Source of the DNA: Mycobacterium paraseoulense
GTDB lineage: Bacteria > Actinomycetota > Actinomycetes > Mycobacteriales > Mycobacteriaceae
Direction of reading: 5' to 3'
NCBI RefSeq assembly: GCF_010731655.1
Contig: NZ_AP022619.1
Span: 4,588,001 to 4,652,000, forward strand
Length of the DNA stretch: 64,000 nt
Shown here one piece after another: positions 19,014 to 32,667 of the stretch (within the stretch, counting starts at the first letter, position 1; every line of letters begins with the position of its first letter). The notes beneath the pieces are model-generated. The model did not search any database, had not been told where the DNA came from, and was given only the letters and a program-made list of their open reading frames with translations. The position numbers and the translations under genes were made by a program.

Positions 19014-19025
19014 CTTGACGGCGTT
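19000..19025 (+). promoter_or_regulatory. SigH-type promoter of clpB, inside HAIR
   Basis: GGAAC at 19000-19004 and GTT at 19023-19025 with 18 bp between, the same geometry as before dnaK. Because the -35 lies inside the HAIR, HspR and the sigma factor would compete for the site. Confidence 0.6.
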
Positions 19026-19068
19026 GAACATCGCGACAAGCATTTGGTACTACTCGAACGGAGGCGTC

Positions 19069-21615
<2,547 letters not shown>

Positions 21616-21630
21616 GGGTGAGCGCGGCCC

Positions 21631-21704
21631 GAGTGTGAATGCCGGGCTTTGAGTGTGAGCGCGGGGCGGGAAAATCGCGAAAGTCCCGCCGCCGGCTCAC
21701 ACTC
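21631..21704. repeat. Intergenic palindromic element, copy 1 (after clpB)
   Basis: A 10-bp perfect inverted repeat GAGTGTGAGC (21651-21660) with GCTCACACTC (21695-21704) encloses a second one, GGCGGGA (21665-21671) with TCCCGCC (21684-21690). An extra GAGTGTGAA lies at 21631. Sequence around GGGCTTT-AGTGTG and GGGCGGGA recurs at 25629-25679. It could act as a transcription terminator after clpB, though no T-run follows. The remainder of the 212-bp gap holds no gene I can support. Confidence 0.6.
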
Positions 21705-21827
21705 GAGGCCGTCAGCGCACACGGCCCGCGGGGGACCGGGCCTCAGCGGCACCCGATTCGTCCTGTAATTGGGTTGTGACCAGCCGGACTTCTTTATTCC
21801 GGCGCAATTGCAGATACCCTGTGTGGG

Positions 21828-22688
21828 ATGGTCCCCCTTTGGTTCACGCTCTCCGCGCTGTGCTTCGTCGGCGCGGGCGTGTTGCTGTACGTCGACCTCG
21901 ATCGACGCCGCGGCCGCAGCAGGCGCCGCAGGTCGTGGGCGCGCTCGCACGGATTCGACTACGAGCGTGAATCGGCCGACATCCTCAAGCGCTGGAAGCG
22001 CGGGGTGATCTCGACGGTGGGCGACATCGCCGCCGAGAACGTCGTGCTGGGTCAGATCCGCGGCGAGGCGGTGTACATCTTCGACCTCGAGGAGGTCGCC
22101 ACCGTGATCGCGCTGCACCGCAAGGTGGGCACCAACGTGGTGGTGGACCTGCGGCTCAAGGGGCTGAAAGAGCCTCGGGAAAGCGACATCTGGCTACTGG
22201 GTGCGATCGGCCCGCGGATGGTGTACTCCACCAACCTGGACGCGGCCCGCCGGGCCTGCGACCGCCGCATGGTCACCTTCGCGCACACCGCGCCGGACTG
22301 CGCCGAGATCATGTGGAACGAGCAGAACTGGACGCTGGTCGCCCTGCCCATCACCAGCACCCGCACCCAGTGGGACGAGGGGTTGCGCACCGTGCGGCAG
22401 TTCAACGACCTGTTGCGGGTGCTGCCGCCGCTGCCGGAGGAGACCCAGCAGGAGGCGGGCGCGCCCGCGGGCCTGCGCAACGCGTCGCCCAGCCGACCGC
22501 TGGCCCCCGCGGGCCGCGCGGAGTTGCCGCCCCGGCGCGCGCAGCAGGACGTCGGGGGGCTGCTCGGAGATGCGTCCGCTCGCCGACCGGCCGAGCCGAT
22601 CCGCCGGGAACAGCGCGGTCCGGACGCCGTTCGCCGTCCGCCGCCGGCCGGGCGCAACGGCCACCAGGCCACCAACTATCAGCGCTGA
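21828..22688 (+). CDS. ttfA: TtfA, trehalose monomycolate transport factor
   Basis: A 286-residue protein matching H37Rv Rv0383c in length, layout and linkage to clpB and pyrE (from memory). Residues 3-22 form one N-terminal membrane helix (LWFTLSALCFVGAGVLLYV), followed by a basic stretch, a folded cytoplasmic domain (about 40-195) with VGDIAAENVVLGQIRG and IMWNEQNWTLVALP, and a Pro/Arg-rich disordered tail. TtfA works with MmpL3 to move trehalose monomycolate across the inner membrane for the mycolate outer membrane, and is essential in characterised mycobacteria. The ATG at 21828 begins directly at the membrane helix. It is first of a compact same-strand group ending with the RNA methyltransferase. 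Confidence 0.88.
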   Translation: MVPLWFTLSALCFVGAGVLLYVDLDRRRGRSRRRRSWARSHGFDYERESADILKRWKRGVISTVGDIAAENVVLGQIRGEAVYIFDLEEVATVIALHRKVGTNVVVDLRLKGLKEPRESDIWLLGAIGPRMVYSTNLDAARRACDRRMVTFAHTAPDCAEIMWNEQNWTLVALPITSTRTQWDEGLRTVRQFNDLLRVLPPLPEETQQEAGAPAGLRNASPSRPLAPAGRAELPPRRAQQDVGGLLGDASARRPAEPIRREQRGPDAVRRPPPAGRNGHQATNYQR

Positions 22689-22742
22689 CGGCGCGCCGGG
22701 CGCCGGGTCGGCGGCGCCGCCGCCGTCATTAGGATGTCGCTC

Positions 22743-23516
22743 ATGCCTCGTCCCGTCGCCCTGATCACCGGCCCCACGTCCGGGATCGGCGCCGGCTACG
22801 CGCGACGTTTCGCCTCCGACGGCTATGACCTGGTCTTGGTCGCCCGCGACGCTGACCGGTTGACGCGACTGGCGGGTGAACTGGAAGGCCGGGCCGGCAA
22901 CGTCGAGGTGCTGCCGGCCGACCTGGCCGATGCCGCCGGTCGCTACAAGGTCTGCGAACGCCTGGCGCGGGGAGTCCGGGTGCTGGTGAACAACGCGGGC
23001 TTCGGCACCTCCGGCGACTTCTGGGCCACCGACCCCGCGCTGCTGCAGTCTCAGCTGGACGTCAACGTCACCGCGGTCATGCACCTCACCCGGGCCGCCC
23101 TGCCGGCCATGCTCGAGGCCGGCGCAGGCACCGTCGTCAACATCGCCAGCGTCGCCGGGCTGGTGCCAGGGCGCGGATCGACGTATTCGGCGTCCAAGGC
23201 GTGGGTGATCTCGTTCAGCGAGGGCCTGGCCGTCGGCCTGCAGGGCACCGGCGTGGGCGTGCACGCCGTGTGTCCGGGCTACGTGCACACCGAATTTCAC
23301 GCCCGGGCCGGGATCGACATGGCCAAGTCGCCGTCGTTCATGTGGCTCGAGGTGGACGACGTGGTGAACCAGAGCCTGGCCGACATCGCCCGGGGCAAGG
23401 TGATCAGCATCCCGGGCCTGCAATACAAGGCGATCATCGCCGCCGAGCGGATGATTCCGCGGACCCTGATGCGGGCGGTCACCAAGCGGATCGGCGGTGG
23501 CCGTGGCCGGACCTGA
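22743..23516 (+). CDS. Short-chain dehydrogenase/reductase
   Basis: A 257-residue classical SDR. The NAD(P)-binding motif is TGPTSGIG near residue 9, the NNAG motif in LVNNAGFGTSG near 82, and the catalytic set is Ser in NIASVAG, with Tyr-x3-Lys in YSASK near 150. ARDADRL after the second strand suggests NADP preference. ATG 22743 has AGGATG upstream; ATG 22734 would add three residues. Its end overlaps the pyrE start by 20 bp, so it is translated with the pyrimidine gene, although no metabolic link is evident. The substrate is unknown; the C-terminal AAERMIPRTLMRAV resembles membrane-associated SDRs of lipid metabolism. Confidence 0.85.
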   Translation: MPRPVALITGPTSGIGAGYARRFASDGYDLVLVARDADRLTRLAGELEGRAGNVEVLPADLADAAGRYKVCERLARGVRVLVNNAGFGTSGDFWATDPALLQSQLDVNVTAVMHLTRAALPAMLEAGAGTVVNIASVAGLVPGRGSTYSASKAWVISFSEGLAVGLQGTGVGVHAVCPGYVHTEFHARAGIDMAKSPSFMWLEVDDVVNQSLADIARGKVISIPGLQYKAIIAAERMIPRTLMRAVTKRIGGGRGRT

Positions 23517-24057
23517 GTCGCCTCTATCCGCGCGTGAAGAGCTGGCCGAGCTGGTGCGCCGGCTGTCGGTCGTGCACGGCCGCGTCACGCTGTCGTCGGG
23601 CAAGGAGGCCGACTACTACGTCGACCTGCGCCGCGCCACCCTGCACCACCGGGCGTCGGCCTTGATCGGCAGGCTGATGCGCGAACTCACCGCCGACTGG
23701 GACTACGCGGTGGTCGGCGGGCTGACCCTGGGCGCCGACCCGGTGGCCACCGCCGTCATGCACGCGCCGGGCCGCCCGATCGACGCGTTCGTCGTGCGAA
23801 AGTCCGCGAAAACCCATGGGCTGCAACGCCTTATCGAGGGCTCCGAGGTTGCCGGCAAGCGGGTGCTGGTGGTCGAGGACACCAGCACCACGGGCAACTC
23901 GGCGCTGACGGCGGTGCGCGCCGTGCGCGAGGCCGGCGGGCAGGTGGTCGGCGTGGCCACGGTCGTCGACCGCGCCACCGGCGCCGCCGAGGCCATCGAG
24001 GCCGAGGGGCTGCCGTACCGCAGCGTGCTGGGCCTCGCCGACCTGGGGCTGGGCTAG
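23497..24057 (+). CDS. pyrE: Orotate phosphoribosyltransferase PyrE
   Basis: A type I phosphoribosyltransferase of 186 residues. The PRPP-binding loop is VLVVEDTSTTGNSAL near residue 122 and the flexible catalytic loop includes VRKSAKTHGLQRLIEG near 100. It converts orotate and PRPP to OMP in pyrimidine synthesis. The GTG at 23497 lies inside the preceding dehydrogenase gene; GTG 23503 is an alternative. The next gene, a lipoprotein, starts immediately after its stop. Linkage pyrE-clpB-ttfA agrees with H37Rv Rv0382c-Rv0384c (from memory), but the block is in the opposite orientation here. Confidence 0.95.
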   Translation: MAVAGPESPLSAREELAELVRRLSVVHGRVTLSSGKEADYYVDLRRATLHHRASALIGRLMRELTADWDYAVVGGLTLGADPVATAVMHAPGRPIDAFVVRKSAKTHGLQRLIEGSEVAGKRVLVVEDTSTTGNSALTAVRAVREAGGQVVGVATVVDRATGAAEAIEAEGLPYRSVLGLADLGLG

Positions 24058-24966
24058 TTGCATTGCCGCGCAATCCTTCTCGCGGTAGCGGCCTGCGCGC
24101 TGGCCTGCCTGACGGGATGCACGGGCTCGAGTCACCCGGTGCGCCCCTACGGCGCGCAGGGCGCGTGGCTCGGGGAATCGCTTGCCCTGCTGGGCTGGAA
24201 CATGTCGGTGTCGAACCTGCGCTGGGCCGACGACTACGTGCTCATCGACGTCGACGCGTCCGCCGCGGACCCGCACGCGCCGCACACCAAGCCCGAGGAC
24301 ATCCGCTTCGGGCTCTACGGGGCGCTGTCGCACCCGATCGAGGCCACCGGGCTGGGCAGCTGCGACCGCCCGACGGCCAAGCCGCCCGACGTGCACTCGC
24401 CGCTGTCGGCTTCCGGAGACCGGCTCGCCGGGACGGTTTGCCTTGGGCCGCTGAAGGATCGGAGCCAGGTCCGCGGCGTGTACGGCTACTCGCCGCGCGA
24501 CCGGATCCCGAACACGTCCGCGGCCTACCCGGCCGCCTTCCCGGTGGGGCTGATGCCCACCAACGCCAACGACACCGGCCTGGCGGTGAAGACCACCAGC
24601 CTGTCGGCCTGGCGGGCCGACGGCGCCCCGATGACCAAGGCGCAGCTCGGCGATCCCGCGGCGTTCAACGGGACCGGCTACATGCTGCTGGGCCTGGAAG
24701 CCGACGGGCTCGCGGCGCGGTATCGCGACGACTCGGCCCAACGCGGCGGCCCGCTGATGCTGCTGGCGTCGCCGACCCTGCCCGGCGCCGGGCTGAACCC
24801 GGCCTGCGCGGCGTACGGGTCGTCGGTGCTGATCCTGCCCGACGCCTCGCTGGACGCCGTGCACGTCAGCGCGTCGCTGTGCACCCAGGGCGAGATCAAC
24901 GAGGCGCTGCTTTACGCGACGGTGGCGGTCGACGGCACCCATGCCGGCGTGTGGACGCCGCGATGA
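24058..24966 (+). CDS. Putative lipoprotein (Rv0381c-like)
   Basis: A 302-residue exported protein. TTG 24058 abuts the pyrE stop and gives a typical lipoprotein signal: hydrophobic AILLAVAACALACL then the lipobox LTGC at residues 18-21. The mature part is about 280 residues with several cysteines (SCDRPTAK, GTVCLGP, NPACAAYG, ASLCTQG) and no domain I recognise. It probably sits on the outer face of the plasma membrane. It ends with an ATGA overlap to the RNA methyltransferase gene, so both are likely translated together. Position matches Rv0381c. Confidence 0.7.
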   Translation: MHCRAILLAVAACALACLTGCTGSSHPVRPYGAQGAWLGESLALLGWNMSVSNLRWADDYVLIDVDASAADPHAPHTKPEDIRFGLYGALSHPIEATGLGSCDRPTAKPPDVHSPLSASGDRLAGTVCLGPLKDRSQVRGVYGYSPRDRIPNTSAAYPAAFPVGLMPTNANDTGLAVKTTSLSAWRADGAPMTKAQLGDPAAFNGTGYMLLGLEADGLAARYRDDSAQRGGPLMLLASPTLPGAGLNPACAAYGSSVLILPDASLDAVHVSASLCTQGEINEALLYATVAVDGTHAGVWTPR

Positions 24967-25607
24967 CCGGTCCGGGGCCGACCGAGTGGGCCGCACCGGC
25001 CGGCGGGGTGGGGCCCTGGGCGGGCGAGCCGCCCGACGACCCACGGTATGACCCGGTCCTGTTGCGCGAGGGCGATACTCGCAACGTCGTCGACGCCTAC
25101 CGGTACTGGACGCGGGAGGCGATCATCGCCGACATCGACCGGCGCCGGCACCCGCTGCACGTGGCGATCGAGAACTTCGGACACGACGCCAACATCGGCT
25201 CGGTGGTGCGCACCGCCAACGCCTTCGCCGTGCACACCGTGCACATCGTGGGCCGGCGGCGCTGGAATCGCCGGGGCGCCATGGTGACCGACCGTTATCA
25301 GCGGCTGTGCCACCACGACAGCACCGCCGAGCTGCTGGGCTTCGCGGCCCGCGCCGGGCTGGCGGTGGTGGCGGTGGACAATGTCCCGGGGGCGACGCGG
25401 CTCGAGGAGACCGCCCTGCCGCGGGAGTGCCTGCTGGTGTTCGGGCAGGAGGGTCCGGGCATCACCGACGACCTGCGGGCGGGCGCGGCGATGACGGTGT
25501 CGATCGCCCAGTTCGGCTCGACCCGCAGCATCAACGCCGGCGTGGCCGCCGGGATCGCGATGCACGCCTGGATTCGCCGGCACGCCAACCTGACCCAGGC
25601 CTGGTAG
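24963..25607 (+). CDS. SpoU (TrmH) family RNA 2'-O-methyltransferase
   Basis: A 214-residue SPOUT methyltransferase. The three family motifs are present: motif 1 NFGHDANIGSVVRTANAF near residue 61, motif 2 LLVFGQEGPGI near 158 and motif 3 SIAQFGSTRSINAGVAAG near 178, which form the trefoil-knot SAM site. It methylates a ribose 2'-OH in rRNA or tRNA; the target is unknown. Residues 1-35 are Pro/Gly-rich and variable. The ATG at 24963 overlaps the upstream stop. It is the last gene of the clpB-side group; in H37Rv secE2 follows (Rv0379), but no dodecin-like gene is present here. Confidence 0.88.
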   Translation: MTGPGPTEWAAPAGGVGPWAGEPPDDPRYDPVLLREGDTRNVVDAYRYWTREAIIADIDRRRHPLHVAIENFGHDANIGSVVRTANAFAVHTVHIVGRRRWNRRGAMVTDRYQRLCHHDSTAELLGFAARAGLAVVAVDNVPGATRLEETALPRECLLVFGQEGPGITDDLRAGAAMTVSIAQFGSTRSINAGVAAGIAMHAWIRRHANLTQAW

Positions 25608-25628
25608 CGCGCCACCGCGCGTGCGCTG

Positions 25629-25679
25629 AGGGCTTTCAGTGTGCGCCCAGGGCGGGATTTCGGCCGGTTTCCCGCCCTG
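25629..25679. repeat. Intergenic palindromic element, copy 2
   Basis: Begins GAGGGCTTTCAGTGTGCGC and contains a 10-bp perfect inverted repeat CAGGGCGGGA (25648-25657) with TCCCGCCCTG (25670-25679). It shares the GGGCTTT-AGTGTG-GC-C-GGGCGGGA skeleton with the element after clpB. Its position after the RNA methyltransferase stop fits a terminator. Apart from it and the palindrome at 25752, the gap 25608-25834 shows no gene. Confidence 0.55.
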
Positions 25680-25751
25680 CATGCACGCCCGAAGCCCACG
25701 ATTCACGCTCGAGACGGGCCGCGTTCCGGGACCATGCGCGCGCTCAGGAAT

Positions 25752-25773
25752 TTGATATCGCGGGCGATATCAA
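25752..25773. promoter_or_regulatory. Perfect 22-bp palindrome, unassigned operator
   Basis: TTGATATCGC, two bases, GCGATATCAA: 10-bp arms without mismatch, AT-richer than the surroundings. It lies 62 bp beyond the LysR stop codon and away from any obvious promoter. Confidence 0.5.
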
Positions 25774-25834
25774 GTTCGCGGGCCACATGCCGTTCGGAAA
25801 CTGGTGCTGCCGTGACGGGTGGGGTGAAAACCGT

Positions 25835-26800
25835 TCAGCTCCACAGCGTCACGTGCACCTTCGGGCGAAATCGGGTCACGCCCACGCCGGATCCGCGGAT
25901 CATCGCCTGCGTGCATCGCGGGGTGGTGATGAAGCGGACCAACTCGGAGACGGCCGGCTGACGGGCCGAGGGCGCCAGCGTCGCCGCGCACCACTCGCCC
26001 GACCGGTCCAGCCCGGGACCGTGCACATGCGCCAGCCGTCCGGCGGCCAGGTCCTTGGCAACCGCGAAGCCGATGGTCAACGTGACCCCGCCGACCCGCT
26101 GCACCTCCTCGAGGGCGGCCGCGTCGCTCTGAAAAATTCGCTGCTGCGACTCCGGAATCGCCAAGTCGCGCAACATGGTTGCGATCTCGCCGTCCACTCC
26201 GCCCGCCGACGGGCCCAGCATCCACTGTTGCTGACGCAGCAAAGCCGGCGTCGGAACGCCAACGGCCAGCGGGCTTTTGGGCGTCGCGACGGCGATGATC
26301 TGATACTTCAGGAACGGCCGCACGAACAGCGCGTCGTCCGCGCCGATCGAACTCTCGCTGGCCGGGCCGATCGCGATGTCCACGGCGCGCGAGCAGATCA
26401 GGTCGCGAAACCGGCTCGTCGGATGCACGCTCAACTCGACCGACAGGTCGTCGGCCCGCGACGAGAAGAGCTCGATCAGCCCGGGCGCGGCGTGTTCGGC
26501 GAACGCCGTGGACGCCGCGATCCGCAGCAACCGGCGTCCGTGGGCGGCCTCGGTGACTTCGATGGCGGTTTGCTGTTGCAGACCCAGGATTTCGACCGCG
26601 CGGCTGGCCAGCCGCAGCCCCCCGGGGGTGAACGCCAACCCGGCGCCGGTCCGGGTGAACAACGGGTCGTCGAGCTCCTTGCGCAGCGCCGTTACGAGCA
26701 TCGAGACGCCGGCGTCGGAAACACCCAGCTCCGCGGCGGCCGCCCGCACCGAGCCGAGGCGAACCACCGCCGAAAAGGCCCGAAGTTGAGCCGGGGTCAT
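25835..26800 (-). CDS. LysR family regulator of the CO dehydrogenase locus
   Basis: A 321-residue LysR protein. The winged helix-turn-helix is at residues 1-60 (TPAQLRAFSAVVRLGSVRAA, then LGVSDAGVSMLVTALRKEL), with the standard linker helix and a periplasmic-binding-like effector domain from about 90 containing RRLLRIAAS. It is divergent from the first XdhC gene of the CO dehydrogenase operon with only 22 bp between start codons, so both promoters must overlap. The H37Rv equivalent is Rv0377 (from memory). A role as activator of CO oxidation genes is inferred from position; the effector is unknown. Confidence 0.85.
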   Translation of the reverse strand: MTPAQLRAFSAVVRLGSVRAAAAELGVSDAGVSMLVTALRKELDDPLFTRTGAGLAFTPGGLRLASRAVEILGLQQQTAIEVTEAAHGRRLLRIAASTAFAEHAAPGLIELFSSRADDLSVELSVHPTSRFRDLICSRAVDIAIGPASESSIGADDALFVRPFLKYQIIAVATPKSPLAVGVPTPALLRQQQWMLGPSAGGVDGEIATMLRDLAIPESQQRIFQSDAAALEEVQRVGGVTLTIGFAVAKDLAAGRLAHVHGPGLDRSGEWCAATLAPSARQPAVSELVRFITTPRCTQAMIRGSGVGVTRFRPKVHVTLWS

Positions 26801-26822
26801 GGAGTCAGCCTAATTTAAAAGG

Positions 26823-27983
26823 GTGCGTGACGTGCTTGCCCAGCTGATGTCGATCTGGCGCGCCGGCGACACCGCGGGGCTTGCGACGGTGGTGCGCACC
26901 TTCCGGTCCGCGCCACGCCCGCCGGGGGCCGCGATGGTGGTGGCGCCGGACGGCTCGGTCAGCGGGTCGGTGTCGGGCGGCTGCGTGGAAGGCGCGGTCT
27001 ACGACCTCGCCGCCGAGGCGGCGAAAACCGGCGCGCCGCGGCTGGAACGCTACGGCGTCAGCGACGACGACGCGTTCGCGGTCGGCCTGACGTGCGGCGG
27101 CGTCATCGACGTGTTCGTCGAGCCGGTTTCGCGCGCGTCGTTTCCCGACCTCGGCGCGGTGGCCGACGACATCGCCGAGCGCCGCGCGGTGGCGACCGCG
27201 ACCGTCATCGCCCACCCCGACCCGGCCCGGGTCGGCCGGCGGGTCGTGATCCGGCCCGACGGGATGGCGGGGTCGCTGGGCTCGGCGCGCGCCGACGCCG
27301 CGGTCGCCGACGACGCGCGCGGCCTGCTCGCGCTCGGCCGCAGCGAGGTGCTCGAGTACGGGCCCGACGGGCAGCGGCTCGGCGACGGCATGGAGGTCTT
27401 CGTGTCCAGCCATGCGCCGCCGCCGCGGATGCTGGTGTTCGGGGCGATCGACTTCGCCACGGCGCTGGCGCGCCAGGGCTCGTTCCTCGGCTACCGCGTC
27501 ACCGTGTGCGACGCCCGCCCGGTGTTCGCCACGCGGGCGCGCTTTCCGACGGCCGACGACGTCGTCGTCGACTGGCCGCACCGCTATCTCGCCGCCCAGG
27601 CCGAGGCCGGTGCCATCGACCGCCACACGGTGATCTGCGTGCTCACGCACGACCCCAAGTTCGACGTGCCGGTGCTCGAGGTGGCGCTGCGCCTGCCCGA
27701 GGTCGGTTACGTGGGGGCGATGGGGTCGCGGCGCACCCACGACGACCGCCTGGCCCGGCTCAAGGCCGCCGGCCTGTCAGACGCCGAGCTGAGCCGGCTG
27801 TCCAGCCCGATCGGGCTGGATCTCGGCGCGCGCACCCCGGAGGAGACCGCGGTTTCGATCGCCGCCGACATCATCGCCCGGCGCTGGGGCGGCGGGGGCA
27901 GGCCCCTGGCCCAGATCATCGGGCGGATCCACCACGACGCCGAGGTGGAGGGCGGCTTCCCGGCGAGTTCAGGGATTGCTTAA
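26823..27983 (+). CDS. XdhC/CoxI-type molybdoenzyme maturation factor
   Basis: A 386-residue XdhC-family protein. The N-terminal XdhC_CoxI domain has PPGAAMVVAPDGSVSGSVSG and GCVEG near residues 38-60; the C-terminal Rossmann-like domain has LVFGAIDFATALARQ near 205, the HDPKFDVP motif and GAMGSRRTHDDRL near 300. Such proteins bind the molybdenum cofactor and assist its sulfuration and insertion. GTG 26823 is the first gene of the CO dehydrogenase operon, and a 43-bp gap precedes coxM. The second XdhC-like gene at 31780 differs by a C-terminal YHS domain. Corresponds to Rv0376c. Confidence 0.85.
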   Translation: MRDVLAQLMSIWRAGDTAGLATVVRTFRSAPRPPGAAMVVAPDGSVSGSVSGGCVEGAVYDLAAEAAKTGAPRLERYGVSDDDAFAVGLTCGGVIDVFVEPVSRASFPDLGAVADDIAERRAVATATVIAHPDPARVGRRVVIRPDGMAGSLGSARADAAVADDARGLLALGRSEVLEYGPDGQRLGDGMEVFVSSHAPPPRMLVFGAIDFATALARQGSFLGYRVTVCDARPVFATRARFPTADDVVVDWPHRYLAAQAEAGAIDRHTVICVLTHDPKFDVPVLEVALRLPEVGYVGAMGSRRTHDDRLARLKAAGLSDAELSRLSSPIGLDLGARTPEETAVSIAADIIARRWGGGGRPLAQIIGRIHHDAEVEGGFPASSGIA

Positions 27984-28026
27984 CTCGCTATTGACGCCCC
28001 TGTCAGGGCGGCTGACACTGTGGCGC

Positions 28027-28908
28027 ATGCAAGTACCCGGGCCCTTCGAATACGAACGCGCGACCAGCGTCGACCACGCCATCGGACTGCTGGACCGGTT
28101 GGGGGAGGGGGCGCGGATCGTCGCCGGCGGGCACAGCCTGCTGCCGATGATGAAACTGCGCATCGCCAACCCCGAATACCTGGTGGACATCAACGATCTC
28201 GCGCTCGAGCTCGGATACGTGATCACCGATCCGACGCTGGTGCGCATCGGCGCGATGACGCGGCACCGGGAGATCCTGGAGTCCGACGCCCTGGCGGCCG
28301 TGTGCCCGATCTTCCGGGACGCCGAGCGGGTGATCGCCGACCCGGTGGTGCGCAACCGCGGCACCCTCGGCGGTTCGCTGTGCCAGGCGGACCCGGCCGA
28401 GGACCTGTCGACCGTGTGCACGGTGCTGGACGCGGTATGCCTGGCGCGGGGGCCGTCCGGTGAACGCGAGATCGCGATCGACGAGTTCCTTGCCGGCCCG
28501 TACGAGACCACGCTGGCCCCCAACGAGATGCTCATCGAGGTCCGGATCCCGCTGCGGCACAACAGCTCCAGCGCGTATGCCAAGGTGGAGCGCCGGGTGG
28601 GTGACTGGGCGGTCGCGGCCGCGGGGGCGGCCATCACCCTGGACGGCGACCAGATCGCCGCCGCGCGGGTCGACCTGACGGCGGTGAATTCCGATCCCGG
28701 CGGCCTGGCCGAGCTGTCGGCCGCGTTGGTCGGCCAGCCGGCCACCGAGAGCGTCTTCGCCGACGCGGGCCGGCGCGCCGCGCAGGCCTGCGACCCGGTC
28801 ACCGATGTCCGCGGCAGCGCCGAATACAAGCGCCACCTGGCCTCCGAGTTGACCATCCGCACGTTGCGCACCGCCGCCGAGCGGGTCCGCGAACAAGGGG
28901 GTAACTAG
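28027..28908 (+). CDS. coxM: CO dehydrogenase medium (FAD) subunit CoxM
   Basis: A 293-residue FAD subunit. FAD motifs are [17 protein letters not shown] near residue 33 and [15 protein letters not shown] near 111, both typical of CO dehydrogenase medium subunits. It takes electrons from the 2Fe-2S centres and delivers them to quinone, probably with the help of CoxG encoded in the same operon. The ATG at 28027 begins the order coxM-coxS-coxL characteristic of form I CO dehydrogenases. Only 2 bp separate its stop from coxS. Confidence 0.92.
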   Translation: MQVPGPFEYERATSVDHAIGLLDRLGEGARIVAGGHSLLPMMKLRIANPEYLVDINDLALELGYVITDPTLVRIGAMTRHREILESDALAAVCPIFRDAERVIADPVVRNRGTLGGSLCQADPAEDLSTVCTVLDAVCLARGPSGEREIAIDEFLAGPYETTLAPNEMLIEVRIPLRHNSSSAYAKVERRVGDWAVAAAGAAITLDGDQIAAARVDLTAVNSDPGGLAELSAALVGQPATESVFADAGRRAAQACDPVTDVRGSAEYKRHLASELTIRTLRTAAERVREQGGN

Positions 28909-28910
28909 CC

Positions 28911-29383
28911 ATGCAAGTCAACATGACCGTCAACGGCGAGCAGGTCAGCGCCGACGTCGAGCCCCGGATGCTGCTCGTGCACTTCCTGCGGGATCAGTTG
29001 CGGCTCACCGGAACTCACTGGGGATGCGACACCAGCAACTGCGGGACGTGCGTGGTCGACGTGGACGGCGTGCCGGTGAAGTCCTGCACGATGCTGGCCG
29101 TGATGGCGTCCGGCCACAGCGTCCGGACCGTCGAAGGGTTGGCGGTTGACGGCCGGCTCGACCCGGTGCAGGAAGGGTTCATGCGCTGCCACGGGCTGCA
29201 GTGCGGCTTTTGCACGCCGGGGATGATGATCACCGCCCGCGCGCTGCTCGACCGCGATCCCGACCCCGACGAGCAGACCATCCGCGAGGCGATCTCCGGG
29301 CAGATCTGCCGGTGCACCGGATACACCACGATCGTGCGCTCCATCCAGTGGGCCGCACAGCACAGCTCCGCGGAGGCCACGTC

Positions 29384-29387
<4 letters not shown>
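28911..29387 (+). CDS. coxS: CO dehydrogenase small (2Fe-2S) subunit CoxS
   Basis: A 158-residue protein with the N-terminal plant-type ferredoxin domain ([16 protein letters not shown] near residue 40) and the C-terminal four-helix [2Fe-2S] domain ([10 protein letters not shown] near 100, ICRCTGYTT near 135). It links the Mo-Cu centre with FAD. The stop overlaps the coxL ATG by 4 bp (ATGA), supporting fixed stoichiometry of subunits. Confidence 0.93.
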
Positions 29388-31779
<2,392 letters not shown>

Positions 31780-31783
<4 letters not shown>

Positions 31784-32667
31784 GCGCGATCAGCGAGCGG
31801 GCCCAGCAACTGTTGGCCGCGCGCACACCGTTCGTGCGCGCGACGGTGGTGCGCGCCCAGCCGCCCGCCTCCGCGTACCCCGGCGACGAGGCGATCCTGT
31901 TGGCCGACGGCACCATCGAGGGCTTCGTCGGCGGCCAGTGCGCGCAGAACTCGGTCCGCAAGGCCGCGCTGGGCGCACTGCAAGCGGGCGAAAGCGTGCT
32001 GCTGCGAGTGCTTCCCGACGGCGACGTCCACTTTCCCGAGGCGCCCGGCGCCTGCGTCGTCGTCAACCCGTGCCTGTCCGGCGGGTCGCTGGAGATATTC
32101 CTGACGCCGCAGCTGCCGCCGCCGATGATCCGGATCCACGGCGAGACGCCGATCGCCGACGCCCTGGCCCAGATCTGCGGCGTGCTGGGTTACGAAGTCC
32201 GCCGCGACGCAGACGCGACCGGCACCGCCGCCTCGCCCACCGCGATTGTGATCGCCAGCCACGGCGGGCCGGAAGCCGACATCATCCGCGCCGCACTGGA
32301 CGCCGGCGTCGGCTACATCGGCCTGGTCGCCAGCAGGGTTCGCGGCGCCTCGATCGTGGACGCGCTGGACCTGTCCGACGTCGAGCGGGCCCGCATCCAC
32401 ACCCCGGTCGGATTGCGCATCGGGGCCAAGACTCCCGCGGAGATCGCCGTGTCGATCGCCGCCGAACTGATCGCGGCCGTGCGCGACGGCAGCCTGCCGC
32501 GAGCCGCCGGCGCGGTGAATGACGCCCCCGCCGAGGCGGTCGACCCGGTCTGCGGCATGACCGTGCCGATGGGCGCCGCCGCCGAGCACCTGCGGCTGGC
32601 CGGCACCGACTACTGGTTCTGCGGCCCGGGCTGCCGCACGGCGTTCGCGGGGAAAGCCGGCGCATGA
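31780..32667 (+). CDS. XdhC-like maturation factor with C-terminal YHS metal domain
   Basis: A 295-residue protein. Residues 1-250 are XdhC/CoxF-like (GFVGGQCAQNSVR near 48, VVVNPCLSGG near 90, GLVASRVRGASIV near 185). Residues 253-290 form a YHS domain, DPVCGMTV and YWFCGPGCRTAF, with three cysteines that can bind metal. The start is TTG 31780, overlapping the coxL stop, with no better alternative. Position corresponds to Rv0372c. Because the CO dehydrogenase centre needs copper beside molybdenum, a YHS domain on a maturation factor suggests copper handling; that is inference. The end overlaps the MoxR gene by 4 bp. Confidence 0.8.

Noticed and set aside
25608..25834. Search for secE2 (dodecin) expected here from H37Rv order
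   Set aside because: Neither strand shows a dodecin-like frame; only palindromic elements are present.
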